Assembly (NCBI GenBank): GCA_016763115.1 | Contig: JAESUL010000160.1 | Span: forward strand, 1-38,905 | From: Phycisphaerales bacterium | GTDB lineage: Bacteria > Planctomycetota > Phycisphaerae > Phycisphaerales > UBA1924 | DNA length: 38,905 bases | Direction of reading: 5' to 3' | Part shown: one piece after another, positions 1 to 6,810 of the stretch | Layout: each line of letters begins with the position of its first letter | Numbering within the stretch: position 1 is the first letter of the stretch | Program-made: the position numbers and the translations under genes | Notes under the pieces: generated by a model | Told to the model about the DNA's origin: nothing | What the model saw: the letters and a program-made list of their open reading frames with translations, nothing else | Database searches by the model: none

Positions 1-56
1 CGGCTGGCTGGTGAGGGGAGAACCCCCTTGAGTAACTACTATAATTTCCTAAAGAG

Positions 57-211
57 CGCCTCACAGCCCGTTTAAGCCACCCCGGCCATATACCCGCTAG
101 GGTAGGCAGGGGTATACCCACATAATCGCCTCACAACCCATTGACAGTCTCTACAAGAGCATCTAAGGGCATACATCTACCCTTGGACTCGACCAAATGC
201 CCCTTAAGGGG
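57..211. repeat. Left-end cluster of palindromes and a 13-mer direct repeat
   Basis: The left end has no convincing gene in the first 354 bases but is rich in symmetry. CGCCTCACAgCCC (57-69) recurs as CGCCTCACAaCCC (127-139). Between them are TACCC-GCTA-GGGTA (91-104) and the perfect palindrome GGGTATACCC (110-119), giving four TACCC/GGGTA half-sites within 30 bases. A second perfect palindrome, CCCCTTAAGGGG, lies at 200-211 and is followed by a very AT-rich stretch (241-280). This arrangement would suit protein-binding sites at an origin, a packaging site or a divergent promoter region. Which of these applies cannot be decided from the sequence. A TTGACA hexamer at 141-146 has no good -10 partner. 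Confidence 0.5.
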
Positions 212-285
212 GGGTGGTGTGTGCTGATGAAGCACCGCCACGAAATTTTTATAATAATTTTTATAAGTTTTATAAAAGAAAAGGC

Positions 286-315
286 TTGACTTTGTTACTC
301 TCTTCATGGTAAGAT
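286..315 (+). promoter_or_regulatory. Promoter P1 (sigma70-like, extended -10)
   Basis: TTGACT (286-291), an 18-base spacer and TAAGAT (310-315), with TGG just before the -10 hexamer, form an extended -10 promoter. The sequence continues as ATACTTGTAG, shared with promoter P3 at about 32.5 kb. The start would fall near 322, leaving a leader of about 32 bases before the 57-residue ORF at 355. The inverted 12-mer TTTGTTACTCTC (291-302) lies inside the spacer, where a bound protein would block RNA polymerase. Confidence 0.65.
291..302 (-). promoter_or_regulatory. Putative operator inside P1 (inverted copy of the 12-mer)
   Basis: TTTGTTACTCTC is the exact reverse complement of GAGAGTAACAAA, which is repeated in tandem downstream of P2 at 589-612. 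Its place between the -35 and -10 of P1 is typical of a repressor site. That it is an operator is inferred from position and repetition. Confidence 0.5.
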
Positions 316-354
316 ATACTTGTAGTAGTCGCAAGCGGAGGCAGTTCGTAGCAA

Positions 355-528
355 ATGACTAAACAATTTAATATGTCTTATAAACAAATAGCAGCCGTTT
401 TAACTGCTGAAGAGTACCGATATCAGAGCCCTTATACAGAAGAACAGATAAGAACCATTATCAATAAGGCACTAGATAAGATCAAAAAGCACGAGGATAT
501 AGAGCTATTACGGACTTATTTACTTTAA
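355..528 (+). CDS. Small helix-turn-helix-like protein (57 aa), possible regulator
   Basis: A 57-residue ORF begins at ATG 355, with GGAGG at 337-341 (13-base spacing, rather long); ATG 373 is an alternative start. The segment MSYKQIAAVL followed by YTEEQIRTIINKALDKIKK resembles the two helices of a sigma70 region 4.2-type helix-turn-helix (family pattern: ...EIAxxL...RxRQIExKALxKLR), with a longer linker between the helices. The gene sits between P1 and P2, and both promoters carry copies of the same 12-mer. A DNA-binding protein that controls its own promoter and the rightward late promoter is therefore a reasonable guess. The domain match is by eye only; the protein could equally be an unrelated small phage protein. 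Confidence 0.55.
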   Translation: MTKQFNMSYKQIAAVLTAEEYRYQSPYTEEQIRTIINKALDKIKKHEDIELLRTYLL

Positions 529-552
529 TTTCACTTTATTTGCTCTAATTTC

Positions 553-580
553 ACGGATTTTCTTAAAAGTATGGTATAAT
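553..580 (+). promoter_or_regulatory. Promoter P2 (extended -10) for the rightward late block
   Basis: A perfect TATAAT (575-580) is preceded by TGG, as in P1 and P3, and followed by ATACTTAAGAG. No good -35 hexamer is visible at 16-18 bases, so it would rely on the extended -10 element or an activator. The expected start is near 587, at the edge of two tandem GAGAGTAACAAA repeats. It is the last clear promoter before the tRNA and terminase genes, so it probably drives the late operon through a leader of about 500 bases. Confidence 0.6.
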
Positions 581-588
581 ATACTTAA

Positions 589-624
589 GAGAGTAACAAA
601 GAGAGTAACAAAGAGAGGTAACTC
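589..624 (+). repeat. Tandem 12-mer repeats at the P2 start site (operator candidate)
   Basis: GAGAGTAACAAA occurs exactly at 589-600 and again at 601-612. A degenerate third unit, GAGAGGTAACTC, follows at 613-624. The array covers the predicted P2 transcription start and the first transcribed bases. An exact inverted copy lies in the spacer of P1. Twelve-mers repeated exactly at two promoters strongly suggest a shared regulatory protein. Confidence 0.6.
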
Positions 625-848
625 TTCTTATTAACTAATAAGAATAAGAATACTATAAGAATACTCTAGGGACTACCCTTTTATTTTCTCTTTTCTCTTT
701 TTATTTTTCAGCGTAAATAAGAAAATTAGGCGTATGTTAGAATAAACTTTCCAACCTACACATTCTTTGGCTAGCTTGATTGCTCAGCCAAACGAACCTG
801 AGACTCTAAGCCCTCCTCAGAGACAACAAAGAGGGTTTGCTAATTATT
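625..848 (+). other. AT- and pyrimidine-rich leader with two hairpins before the tRNA
   Basis: No ORF was recognised here. The stretch holds a long T/C-rich tract (677-708). It also has a hairpin TTTGGCT/AGCCAAA (766-772 with 786-792) and a second, AAGCCCTC/GAGGGTTT (808-815 with 831-838, one G-T pair), ending ten bases before the tRNA. The hairpins may guide processing of the tRNA 5' end or stabilise the late leader. Neither is followed by a T-run, so they are not obvious terminators. Confidence 0.4.
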
Positions 849-921
849 GTATCGGTAGCTCAATTGGCAGAGCATCGGCCTCCAAAACCGAAAGTTGGGG
901 GTTCGATTCCTTCCTGGTACG
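849..921 (+). tRNA. tRNA-Trp (anticodon CCA)
   Basis: A full cloverleaf can be folded. The acceptor stem is GTATCGG (849-855) with CTGGTAC (914-920), and the D stem is GCTC/GAGC (858-861, 870-873). The anticodon stem is 875-879 with 887-891 (one C-A mismatch next to the loop), with loop CTCCAAA and anticodon CCA at 882-884. The variable loop is AAGTT, and the T arm is GGGGG/CCTTC around TTCGATT (902-908). The discriminator base is G73 (921). The genome continues CCG, so the 3' CCA must be completed by the host enzyme. It is the only tRNA found in the window and lies in the leader of the late operon. Confidence 0.9.
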
Positions 922-928
922 CCGGTAA

Positions 929-1088
929 CAGCTCCTGAAGACAGCAGGCATATATATCCACAAGAGTAGAGGGGTTGTACGAATAGCGTCCACGTATGAC
1001 AAGAGCAACAAGAAATGGGCTGACGTAACTGAGTTCCCCACAGATTGCATAATCAAGATAGAGCAACTTGGACAAATAGAGGTTTAAT
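929..1088 (+). other. Coding-like ORF without a canonical start codon
   Basis: The frame opened after TAA 926-928 runs to TAA 1086-1088. It encodes a protein-like stretch including HKSRGVVRIASTYDKSNKKW and ADVTEFPTDCIIKIEQLGQ. It has no ATG, GTG or TTG. Possible non-standard starts are CTG 935 or ATA 950; reading ATA as Met would give a natural 46-residue protein, MYIHKSRG.... The ORF ends eight bases before the small terminase start and begins just after the tRNA. It may be a gene that lost its 5' end when the tRNA was acquired, a start-codon mutation, or a true non-AUG gene. No family is recognised. Confidence 0.4.
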
Positions 1089-1095
1089 AAGATTC

Positions 1096-1623
1096 ATGGC
1101 AGTTCAACATAAACTAGACTACGCTCAGCTTGTTCAGATCATTGAGAACATTAAGAAGGGTTCCTCAATGGACTCCGTAAAGGTAGCTAACTTCTTTGTA
1201 CACTATGCCTCTGGTAACAGCATGAAAGAATCCGCTAAACTTGCGGACGTAAATGAAAGTACAGCCAAGTCTTGGAAGCACACCGAATGGTTTCCAGAGG
1301 CTATGATATCCGCTAGGCGGGTAGTAGGTCAGAAAGTAGACCGTAAGCTCACCAAGATCATTGATATGGCTTTGGGGAACCTTGAAGAGCGTTTAGTAGT
1401 CGGGGAGCCATACAAGGACGGCCGTAAGATTTCATTTAAACCAGTAGGGGCGTATCAATCAGCGCTCATTGCCGGTATTTGTTTCGATAAACGGGCTTTA
1501 TCCAGAGGAGAGCCTACGAGCATAGAGGCCGGTATCTCTTTGGAAGAACGCCTAAGCGGCCTTCACAAGACATTTGAAGAAGTAACCAACGGTAAGCCGG
1601 CACTTACAATAGTAGAAAAGTAG
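1096..1623 (+). CDS. Terminase small subunit
   Basis: A protein of 175 residues from ATG 1096; an upstream TTG at 1045 would add 17 unlikely residues. It carries a helix-turn-helix near residues 35-60 (SMKESAKLADVNESTAKSWK), followed by helical oligomerisation segments. This is the usual layout of small terminase subunits, which bind the pac/cos site and hand DNA to the large subunit. The call rests on size, the HTH and position: it lies immediately upstream of an unmistakable large terminase and is followed by the portal. It opens the packaging-head operon. An AGAGG at 1078-1082 is a distant ribosome site, so translation may be coupled to the start-less ORF that ends at 1088. Confidence 0.75.
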   Translation: MAVQHKLDYAQLVQIIENIKKGSSMDSVKVANFFVHYASGNSMKESAKLADVNESTAKSWKHTEWFPEAMISARRVVGQKVDRKLTKIIDMALGNLEERLVVGEPYKDGRKISFKPVGAYQSALIAGICFDKRALSRGEPTSIEAGISLEERLSGLHKTFEEVTNGKPALTIVEK

Positions 1624-1627
1624 CATT

Positions 1628-3073
1628 GTGGAGTTAACGTCAAAGGTTATCGAGGGCTTCTCAGGCTCTGTATTGGCCCCTCGCTTTGATGCACCCGTTG
1701 CTATACCAGACTTCCACAGGGAATTGTGGGACTTATGTTGCTCGGAGGAGCGTCTTGTTGCAGCGTGCGCCCCGCGTGGCCACGCTAAATCTACAAGCAT
1801 CACGCTCAGCTATACACTTGCCGAGGTGCTGTTCAGGAAAGCTAAGTTTGTACTGCTTGTGTCAGATACAGAAGGGCAAGCAGTGCAGTTTTTAGGCGAT
1901 ATCAAAATAGAGCTTACTGAAAATGAAAGCTTAACCGGACTCTTTGGAAAAGTAACGCTGATAAAAGACTCTGAAGCAAATATAATTGCTCAGATGGAAG
2001 ATGGTTATCAGTTTCGTATTATAGCAAAAGGTTCAGAGCAAAAGGTTCGTGGTTTAAAGTGGCGTAATAGACGCCCAGACCTGATAATCGGGGACGACCT
2101 TGAATCAGACGAACAGGTGATGAGCAAAGATCGCCGAGAGAAGTTTCGTAATTGGGTATACAAAGCGCTTCTTCCCTGTGGTTCAGACACTGCAAGGGTT
2201 CGGATAGTAGGTACTATACTACACATGGACTCTTTGTTGGAACGGCTAATGAGCGATTCTTCTTGGAAAACAAGAAGGTTTGCCGCGCACAACGAGGACT
2301 TTTCAGAAATACTTTGGCCTGAGAAGTTCAGTAAAGAGCGCCTGTTAAAGATACGCCAAGGGTATATCGAACAAGGTATGCCAGAAGGTTACAGCCAAGA
2401 GTATCTTAACTACCCCATCGATGAAGAGAACGCTTACTTTAGGCGTGAGGACTTCCTTTCTTATAACGTTGAAGATTTAGACGGAGTACATCTTTACTAC
2501 TACTCGGCAATTGATTTTGCTATAAGCGATAAGGAACGAGCTGACTACACTGTAATAATCACAGTAGGCATAGACAGCGACAACAAGATGTACGTTGTCG
2601 ATGTACGAAGAGGCCGTTGGGACTCTCTTGAAATCATTGAAGAGATGTTCTCAGTACATGCGCGATATAAGCCAGAAATATTTACACTAGAAGCAGGGGC
2701 TATTCAGAAGGCCATTGGTGCGTTCTTGAAGAAAGAGATGTATGACCGCTCTATATTTCTCAACCTTAACCCCTTGGTTCCTGTAAGAGACAAACAAACA
2801 AGAGCACGTTCAATACAAGCCCGTATGCGTATGGGCGGTATATATTTTAATAAAGAAGCGTCATGGTACGCAGACTTGGAAAGCGAGATGATTACCTTTC
2901 CACGAGCGGCTCACGATGACCAGGTAGATGCGTTGGCGTGGATCGGTCTTAGTCTTGATAAGTACATAGAGGGTAAGACATCGGCAGAAGCAGTTGATGA
3001 TGTTTACGAAGAGGAATTAGAAGACAAAGATGACTATGAATTTTCTGGTCGTTGTGCAGATACAGGGTATTAG
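1628..3073 (+). CDS. Terminase large subunit (packaging ATPase-nuclease)
   Basis: A protein of 481 residues from GTG 1628. The N-terminal ATPase domain has the Walker A-like loop CAPRGHAKST (47-56) and Walker B PDLIIGDD (150-157). The C-terminal RNase H-like nuclease shows its acidic residues at D296 in SAIDFAI, D306 in ADYTVI, and D430-D434 in HDDQVDALA. The length is normal for the family. It docks on the portal and pumps DNA into the prohead, then cuts the concatemer. It starts four bases after the small subunit. No other in-frame start exists before residue 123, so GTG is accepted despite a weak ribosome site. Confidence 0.95.
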   Translation: MELTSKVIEGFSGSVLAPRFDAPVAIPDFHRELWDLCCSEERLVAACAPRGHAKSTSITLSYTLAEVLFRKAKFVLLVSDTEGQAVQFLGDIKIELTENESLTGLFGKVTLIKDSEANIIAQMEDGYQFRIIAKGSEQKVRGLKWRNRRPDLIIGDDLESDEQVMSKDRREKFRNWVYKALLPCGSDTARVRIVGTILHMDSLLERLMSDSSWKTRRFAAHNEDFSEILWPEKFSKERLLKIRQGYIEQGMPEGYSQEYLNYPIDEENAYFRREDFLSYNVEDLDGVHLYYYSAIDFAISDKERADYTVIITVGIDSDNKMYVVDVRRGRWDSLEIIEEMFSVHARYKPEIFTLEAGAIQKAIGAFLKKEMYDRSIFLNLNPLVPVRDKQTRARSIQARMRMGGIYFNKEASWYADLESEMITFPRAAHDDQVDALAWIGLSLDKYIEGKTSAEAVDDVYEEELEDKDDYEFSGRCADTGY

Positions 3074-3078
3074 CTTAT

Positions 3079-4971
3079 ATGTATGAGACAAAGCACTCAT
3101 TTGAAGACTTATCTAGTTTCGATAATATTGCTGCTGAACTTGATAAAGATACTCTTCAAAAGATTGGGTCTTTAGTTGTAGAAGGTTACGACGAAGATTT
3201 AGATACCCGTTCAGAGTGGGAAGAGCGTTTTGATAAGTGTATGGATCTTGCCATGCAAACTGTAGAGAAGAAGTCTTTTCCTTGGGATGATGCTTCTAAT
3301 GTCAAGTATCCTATCCTCACTACAGCAGCACTTCAGTTTTCAAGTAGAGCATATCCTGCCCTTATATCTGGTACACAGGTGGTCAAGGCCAAGGTAAGCG
3401 GTTTCGATATCGACGGTGATAAACATAAAGCTGCTATTCGTGTAGGTAAGCACATGTCTTACCAAATACTGGAGGAAATGGAGAACTGGGAAGAAGAGAT
3501 GGATAAGCTTTGCATTATCCTCCCCATTGTTGGCTCTGTATTCAAGAAGACCTATTTCAGCCCGAGCCTTGGACGCAACATTAGTGAGCTTGTATATCCT
3601 AAAGACTTCGTAGTAAATTACTGGACTAAAGATTTAGAAACCTCTCCAAGACAAACTCACGTACTTGAACTATCCAAGAATGATATCTATGAACGTGTAG
3701 CAATGGATATATACATCGATGCCGATGTTGATACATCCGTTGAAACAATAGATAGCAGCGAAGAAGAAAGAAGCGGTTTAGAAGCTCCTTCCGATAATGA
3801 CGACTCTACGCCTTACGTCTTTCTTGAACAGCACAGGTTCCTTGACCTCGATGATGACGGCTATGCAGAACCTTATGTGGTAACTGTTAATTTAGATACA
3901 AAGAATGTTGTACGAATAGTCCGTCGTTGGGACGATGACGGTGTATCTTTGAAAGAAGACGGCACTGTTATTCAGATCAAGGCAGTAGGATATTTCACTA
4001 AGTTTTCCTTTGTGCCCAACCCCGATGGTGGTTTTTACGATATAGGGTTTGGTACATTACTTGGCCCTATTAATAACACCGTTAATACGCTTATCAACCA
4101 GCTTGTTGATAGTGGTACGCTAAATAACCTCAATGCTGGTTTTATATCTAGGGGTATTCGTATCAAAGGTGGCAGGAAAGCTTTTGAACTTGGCGAGTGG
4201 AAGACAGTAAACTCTACTTCCGACGATCTTCGTAAAGGCATAGTACCGCTTCCAACTAAAGAACCAAGTCAAGTTCTGTTCAGCTTGCTTTCTATGATGA
4301 TTGAAAGTGCTAATAAACTCGGGTCTGTAACCGATATGCTTACCGGGGAGAATCCCGGACAGAACCAACCAGCAACTACTACGATGGCTGTAATTGAGCA
4401 AGGACTTAAGGTCTTCAGTTCAATATACAAACGTATGCACCGCAGCCTCAAGAAAGAATTTAAGAAGTTGTATCGCCTTAATCGTATATACCTACCACCC
4501 GAGTCTTACTTTCAGGTACTGGACTTGGGTGAAGAGGGCGCTATGAGTATCTTTCAAAATGACTATAGCGTAGACGTAACCAACGTACAGCCTAGCGCTG
4601 ATCCCAACGTAGCATCAGAATCGCAACGTCTTATGAAAGTTCAAGCGCTACTTGAGTTGGTTGAGATGGGTACAATAAATCCACAAGCAGTTACAAGGCG
4701 TATTCTTGAAGCACAAGAACAACCGAATATAGAAGAATTAATGAACTTGCCAGAGCAAGGGCCAGATGAACAACTATTACTACAACAGATGATGGCTCAA
4801 GATGAAAGTGAACGTGGTTGGGCCAAATTAGAGATAGATGCAAAAACAGCAGAGATAAAAGAATTCAGTGCCATAGAGGGTGCGAATAAAGCGTTTGACC
4901 AGTTAAGACAATCCAAAGAGGAAATGAAAAGTGGAAATAACGAAGGAAGAGTACCAACAGTGGAAAAGTAA
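3079..4971 (+). CDS. Portal protein (P22 gp1-like type)
   Basis: A protein of 630 residues from ATG 3079, six bases after the terminase stop. A long portal with an acidic N-terminus, FPWDDASNVKYPI (around residue 70) and an extended core is typical of the large P22-type podoviral portals. The C-terminal helical part is rich in Gln and Glu (LPEQGPDEQLLLQQMMAQDE). It forms the dodecameric ring at the unique vertex that gates DNA and nucleates head assembly. The family call comes from length, the FPWxxAS signature and its position between terminase and scaffold genes. Confidence 0.88.
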   Translation: MYETKHSFEDLSSFDNIAAELDKDTLQKIGSLVVEGYDEDLDTRSEWEERFDKCMDLAMQTVEKKSFPWDDASNVKYPILTTAALQFSSRAYPALISGTQVVKAKVSGFDIDGDKHKAAIRVGKHMSYQILEEMENWEEEMDKLCIILPIVGSVFKKTYFSPSLGRNISELVYPKDFVVNYWTKDLETSPRQTHVLELSKNDIYERVAMDIYIDADVDTSVETIDSSEEERSGLEAPSDNDDSTPYVFLEQHRFLDLDDDGYAEPYVVTVNLDTKNVVRIVRRWDDDGVSLKEDGTVIQIKAVGYFTKFSFVPNPDGGFYDIGFGTLLGPINNTVNTLINQLVDSGTLNNLNAGFISRGIRIKGGRKAFELGEWKTVNSTSDDLRKGIVPLPTKEPSQVLFSLLSMMIESANKLGSVTDMLTGENPGQNQPATTTMAVIEQGLKVFSSIYKRMHRSLKKEFKKLYRLNRIYLPPESYFQVLDLGEEGAMSIFQNDYSVDVTNVQPSADPNVASESQRLMKVQALLELVEMGTINPQAVTRRILEAQEQPNIEELMNLPEQGPDEQLLLQQMMAQDESERGWAKLEIDAKTAEIKEFSAIEGANKAFDQLRQSKEEMKSGNNEGRVPTVEK

Positions 4972-5158
4972 TAACGTAACTCAGTTTATATTTAAAGAAC
5001 TTAAGGAACGCAAGGAAGATTATATAGTAGCATTACGTACCTTTGTACGAGCAGGTGACATGAACTTAGCTTCAAGAGCTGAGGGGATGATAGAGTCAAT
5101 TGATGATTTCCTAGATACTAGTTTTGAAGATCCAACAGAGGATGATGAAGATGCTTGA
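4931..5158 (+). CDS. Small conserved head-module protein (75 aa)
   Basis: A protein of 75 residues from GTG 4931, overlapping the portal 3' end by 41 bases. AGAGGA at 4917-4922 is well placed for this GTG. The protein is mostly helical with a very acidic tail (FEDPTEDDEDA) and has no catalytic motif. Small acidic proteins between portal and scaffold are common in podovirus head operons. No function is assigned. Its stop lies inside the next gene, which suggests coupled translation. Confidence 0.65.
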   Translation: MEITKEEYQQWKSNNVTQFIFKELKERKEDYIVALRTFVRAGDMNLASRAEGMIESIDDFLDTSFEDPTEDDEDA

Positions 5159-5471
5159 AGTAATCGGACATAGAGTTTTAATAGAACCAAAACACCACAC
5201 AGAAGAAATCGGTGATGGCGCTCTTAAGGGTTTCAAAATGAATATCGGTGAGGACTGGAAGCGAGACAGAGCATCAACCGTTATAGGTGTTATTAAAAGC
5301 ATTGGTAAGAACGCGTGGATGGGTTTTGATGACGGCTCTCCATGGGCAAAAGTGGGCGATACAGTCTACTATGCTAAGTACTCTGGTAAAATAGTTGAAG
5401 ATGATGATCACACTTATATTATAGTCAACGATGAAGATATACAGTGCATCGTCCACGAGAGGAAAGAATAA
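5151..5471 (+). CDS. GroES-like co-chaperonin
   Basis: A protein of 106 residues from ATG 5151 (AGAGGA at 5138-5142); in-frame ATGs further upstream lack a ribosome site. The fold pattern is that of Cpn10: GHRVLIEPKHHTEEIGDG at the N-terminus, then a mobile-loop-like stretch. The second half, with GVIKSIGKNAWMGFDDG, KVGDTVYYAKYSG and DEDIQCIV at the C-terminus, mirrors the GroES core (xGxVxxVG..., VKxGDxVLFxKYxG..., ILxxxDILAIV). The likely role is to cap host GroEL during folding of the capsid protein, as T4 gp31 does. No chaperonin gene is present. It lies between portal and scaffold genes, which fits this role. Confidence 0.82.
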   Translation: MLEVIGHRVLIEPKHHTEEIGDGALKGFKMNIGEDWKRDRASTVIGVIKSIGKNAWMGFDDGSPWAKVGDTVYYAKYSGKIVEDDDHTYIIVNDEDIQCIVHERKE

Positions 5472-6298
5472 TGGCTGAAGTTGCTGAGGGAGTAGTAATA
5501 GAAAAAGTGCCTGATAAAGAAGAACTTGATGCGCTACTTAAAGAGGATGTCCTAGACGAGGACAGCGGGGAAGAAACTCCAAAATACACAGAGGCTGAAC
5601 TAAGTGCTGTGGAAAAGGGTTGGTCGCCAGATGGCGTCGAAGGTAAGAAAAACTTAACTGCCGATGAGTTCTTAGATCGTCAAACACTCTATGATGATAT
5701 TCACTCTCTTAAACGACAGAACAAACGTCTACAAGGTGATATTGAGAACATCAATAAATACCAGAAAGATATAAGAGCAGATGAACGTAAAAAGGTTGTA
5801 GAGGATCTAAAGCACCAAAAGAAAGAAGCACTTGATGATGAGGATCATCATAGAGTTATTGAGATAGATGAACAGTTGGCAGACGAACGCGACAAAGCCA
5901 AGGCAGATGTCAAGCAAGAAAGTAAACCCAATGAAGACTTCGAGTCGTGGGTAACTAGCAATTCTTGGTACAACGATGATAAAGAGTTACGTGAAGATGC
6001 AGATATCTATGGCGAGATATACTGGACTAAACATCCAAACACAAGTCGTGAAGATGTATACACAGAAGTAGCTAAATACATTAAAAGAAGTCACGCAGAT
6101 AAATTTAGTAATAACAGGCGTGATAGTCCAGCAGCCGTAGAAGGCGGTACAACTCCACGGCAACCCCGTAGTAAAACTAAATTTACTGTAAAGGATTTGG
6201 ACGTAGAAAGCAGATCTGTAATGAAGACTATTCTTCGTACCAGCAATATGACTGAAGAACAATACCTTAAAGATTATTTTGAACGTAATGGCAAGTAG
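5471..6298 (+). CDS. Scaffolding protein (putative)
   Basis: A protein of 275 residues from ATG 5471, overlapping the preceding stop as TAATG, with GAGAGGA upstream. It is highly charged and acidic. A long predicted coiled coil lies near residues 80-165 (SLKRQNKRLQGDIENINKYQ), and the C-terminus is basic and helical. These are hallmarks of internal scaffolds, which guide HK97-fold capsid assembly and leave before maturation. It lies three genes upstream of the capsid gene. No sequence signature is definitive, so the call rests on composition and place. Confidence 0.72.
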   Translation: MAEVAEGVVIEKVPDKEELDALLKEDVLDEDSGEETPKYTEAELSAVEKGWSPDGVEGKKNLTADEFLDRQTLYDDIHSLKRQNKRLQGDIENINKYQKDIRADERKKVVEDLKHQKKEALDDEDHHRVIEIDEQLADERDKAKADVKQESKPNEDFESWVTSNSWYNDDKELREDADIYGEIYWTKHPNTSREDVYTEVAKYIKRSHADKFSNNRRDSPAAVEGGTTPRQPRSKTKFTVKDLDVESRSVMKTILRTSNMTEEQYLKDYFERNGK

Positions 6299-6351
6299 CC
6301 TAATAGAAGTACCATCTGTAAAGACAGACACAATTAAAGAGGAAATTAGAA

Positions 6352-6756
6352 ATGGCGAATAGTAATGCTAACAATCGTGGTGGTAGTCGTCCAGAAAGAG
6401 TCCCAGTAAGTGGGCGAAGAGATGTTCTGACTGTTGCTGACAAAGATCCGGCGTATGTTTATCGCTGGGTAAATGATACACAAGGACGAATCGACCAATT
6501 TATTAAAGGCGGTTATGAGCATGTTTCTGAGAAACATAAAGTTGGACAGAACGGTATTGATAGTTCTGCTGACGTTTCCTCAATGACAACAAATACTTCT
6601 CCTGGTATGGTTCAGTACCTTATGCGTATTAAACGCGAATGGTATGATGAAGACCGAGAGGCAGCAGCTCGTAAAGTTGATAAGACAGAGGCCGATATGA
6701 AACGAACTCTTAATAGTGGAAAAGATGGTACCTATGGTGACGTTACAATCTCATAG
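6352..6756 (+). CDS. Minor head-associated protein (134 aa)
   Basis: A protein of 134 residues with a good AGAGGAAATTAGAAATG start. The N-terminal 25 residues are rich in Asn, Gly and Arg. The core includes VADKDPAYVYRWVNDTQGRI, a sequence type I associate with short proteins encoded just before the capsid gene in podoviruses. The C-terminal half is charged and helical. A structural or assembly role in the head is likely, but no biochemical function can be given. Confidence 0.6.
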   Translation: MANSNANNRGGSRPERVPVSGRRDVLTVADKDPAYVYRWVNDTQGRIDQFIKGGYEHVSEKHKVGQNGIDSSADVSSMTTNTSPGMVQYLMRIKREWYDEDREAAARKVDKTEADMKRTLNSGKDGTYGDVTIS

Positions 6757-6765
6757 TCAATACTG

Positions 6766-6805
6766 TATCTCCGCTACTAAGGTTATTTAACTTTTATTGG
6801 AGATA
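6766..6805 (+). promoter_or_regulatory. Hairpin that could sequester a ribosome site
   Basis: TATCTCC (6766-6772) is exactly complementary to GGAGATA (6799-6805), with a 26-base loop. The right arm contains the ribosome-binding site of the gene starting at 6811. Pairing would hide the Shine-Dalgarno sequence. Translation of the abundant-protein gene could be modulated this way, or the pairing may be fortuitous in an AT-rich gap. Confidence 0.35.
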
Positions 6806-6810
6806 TAATT

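Noticed and set aside
131..334. Minus-strand ORF of 67 codons across the left control region
   Set aside because: It lies over promoter P1 and the palindromes, has low-complexity lysine/tyrosine-rich sequence and no ribosome site.
766..838. Possible second tRNA with a CTA (amber) anticodon at 806-808, which would fit the amber codon at 25263-25265
   Set aside because: The anticodon stem has only two of five pairs and there is no T-arm or acceptor stem; only simple hairpins are supported.
6804..6809. TATAAT hexamer before the decoration gene, considered as a late promoter
   Set aside because: It overlaps the ribosome site, has no TG extension and no recognisable -35.
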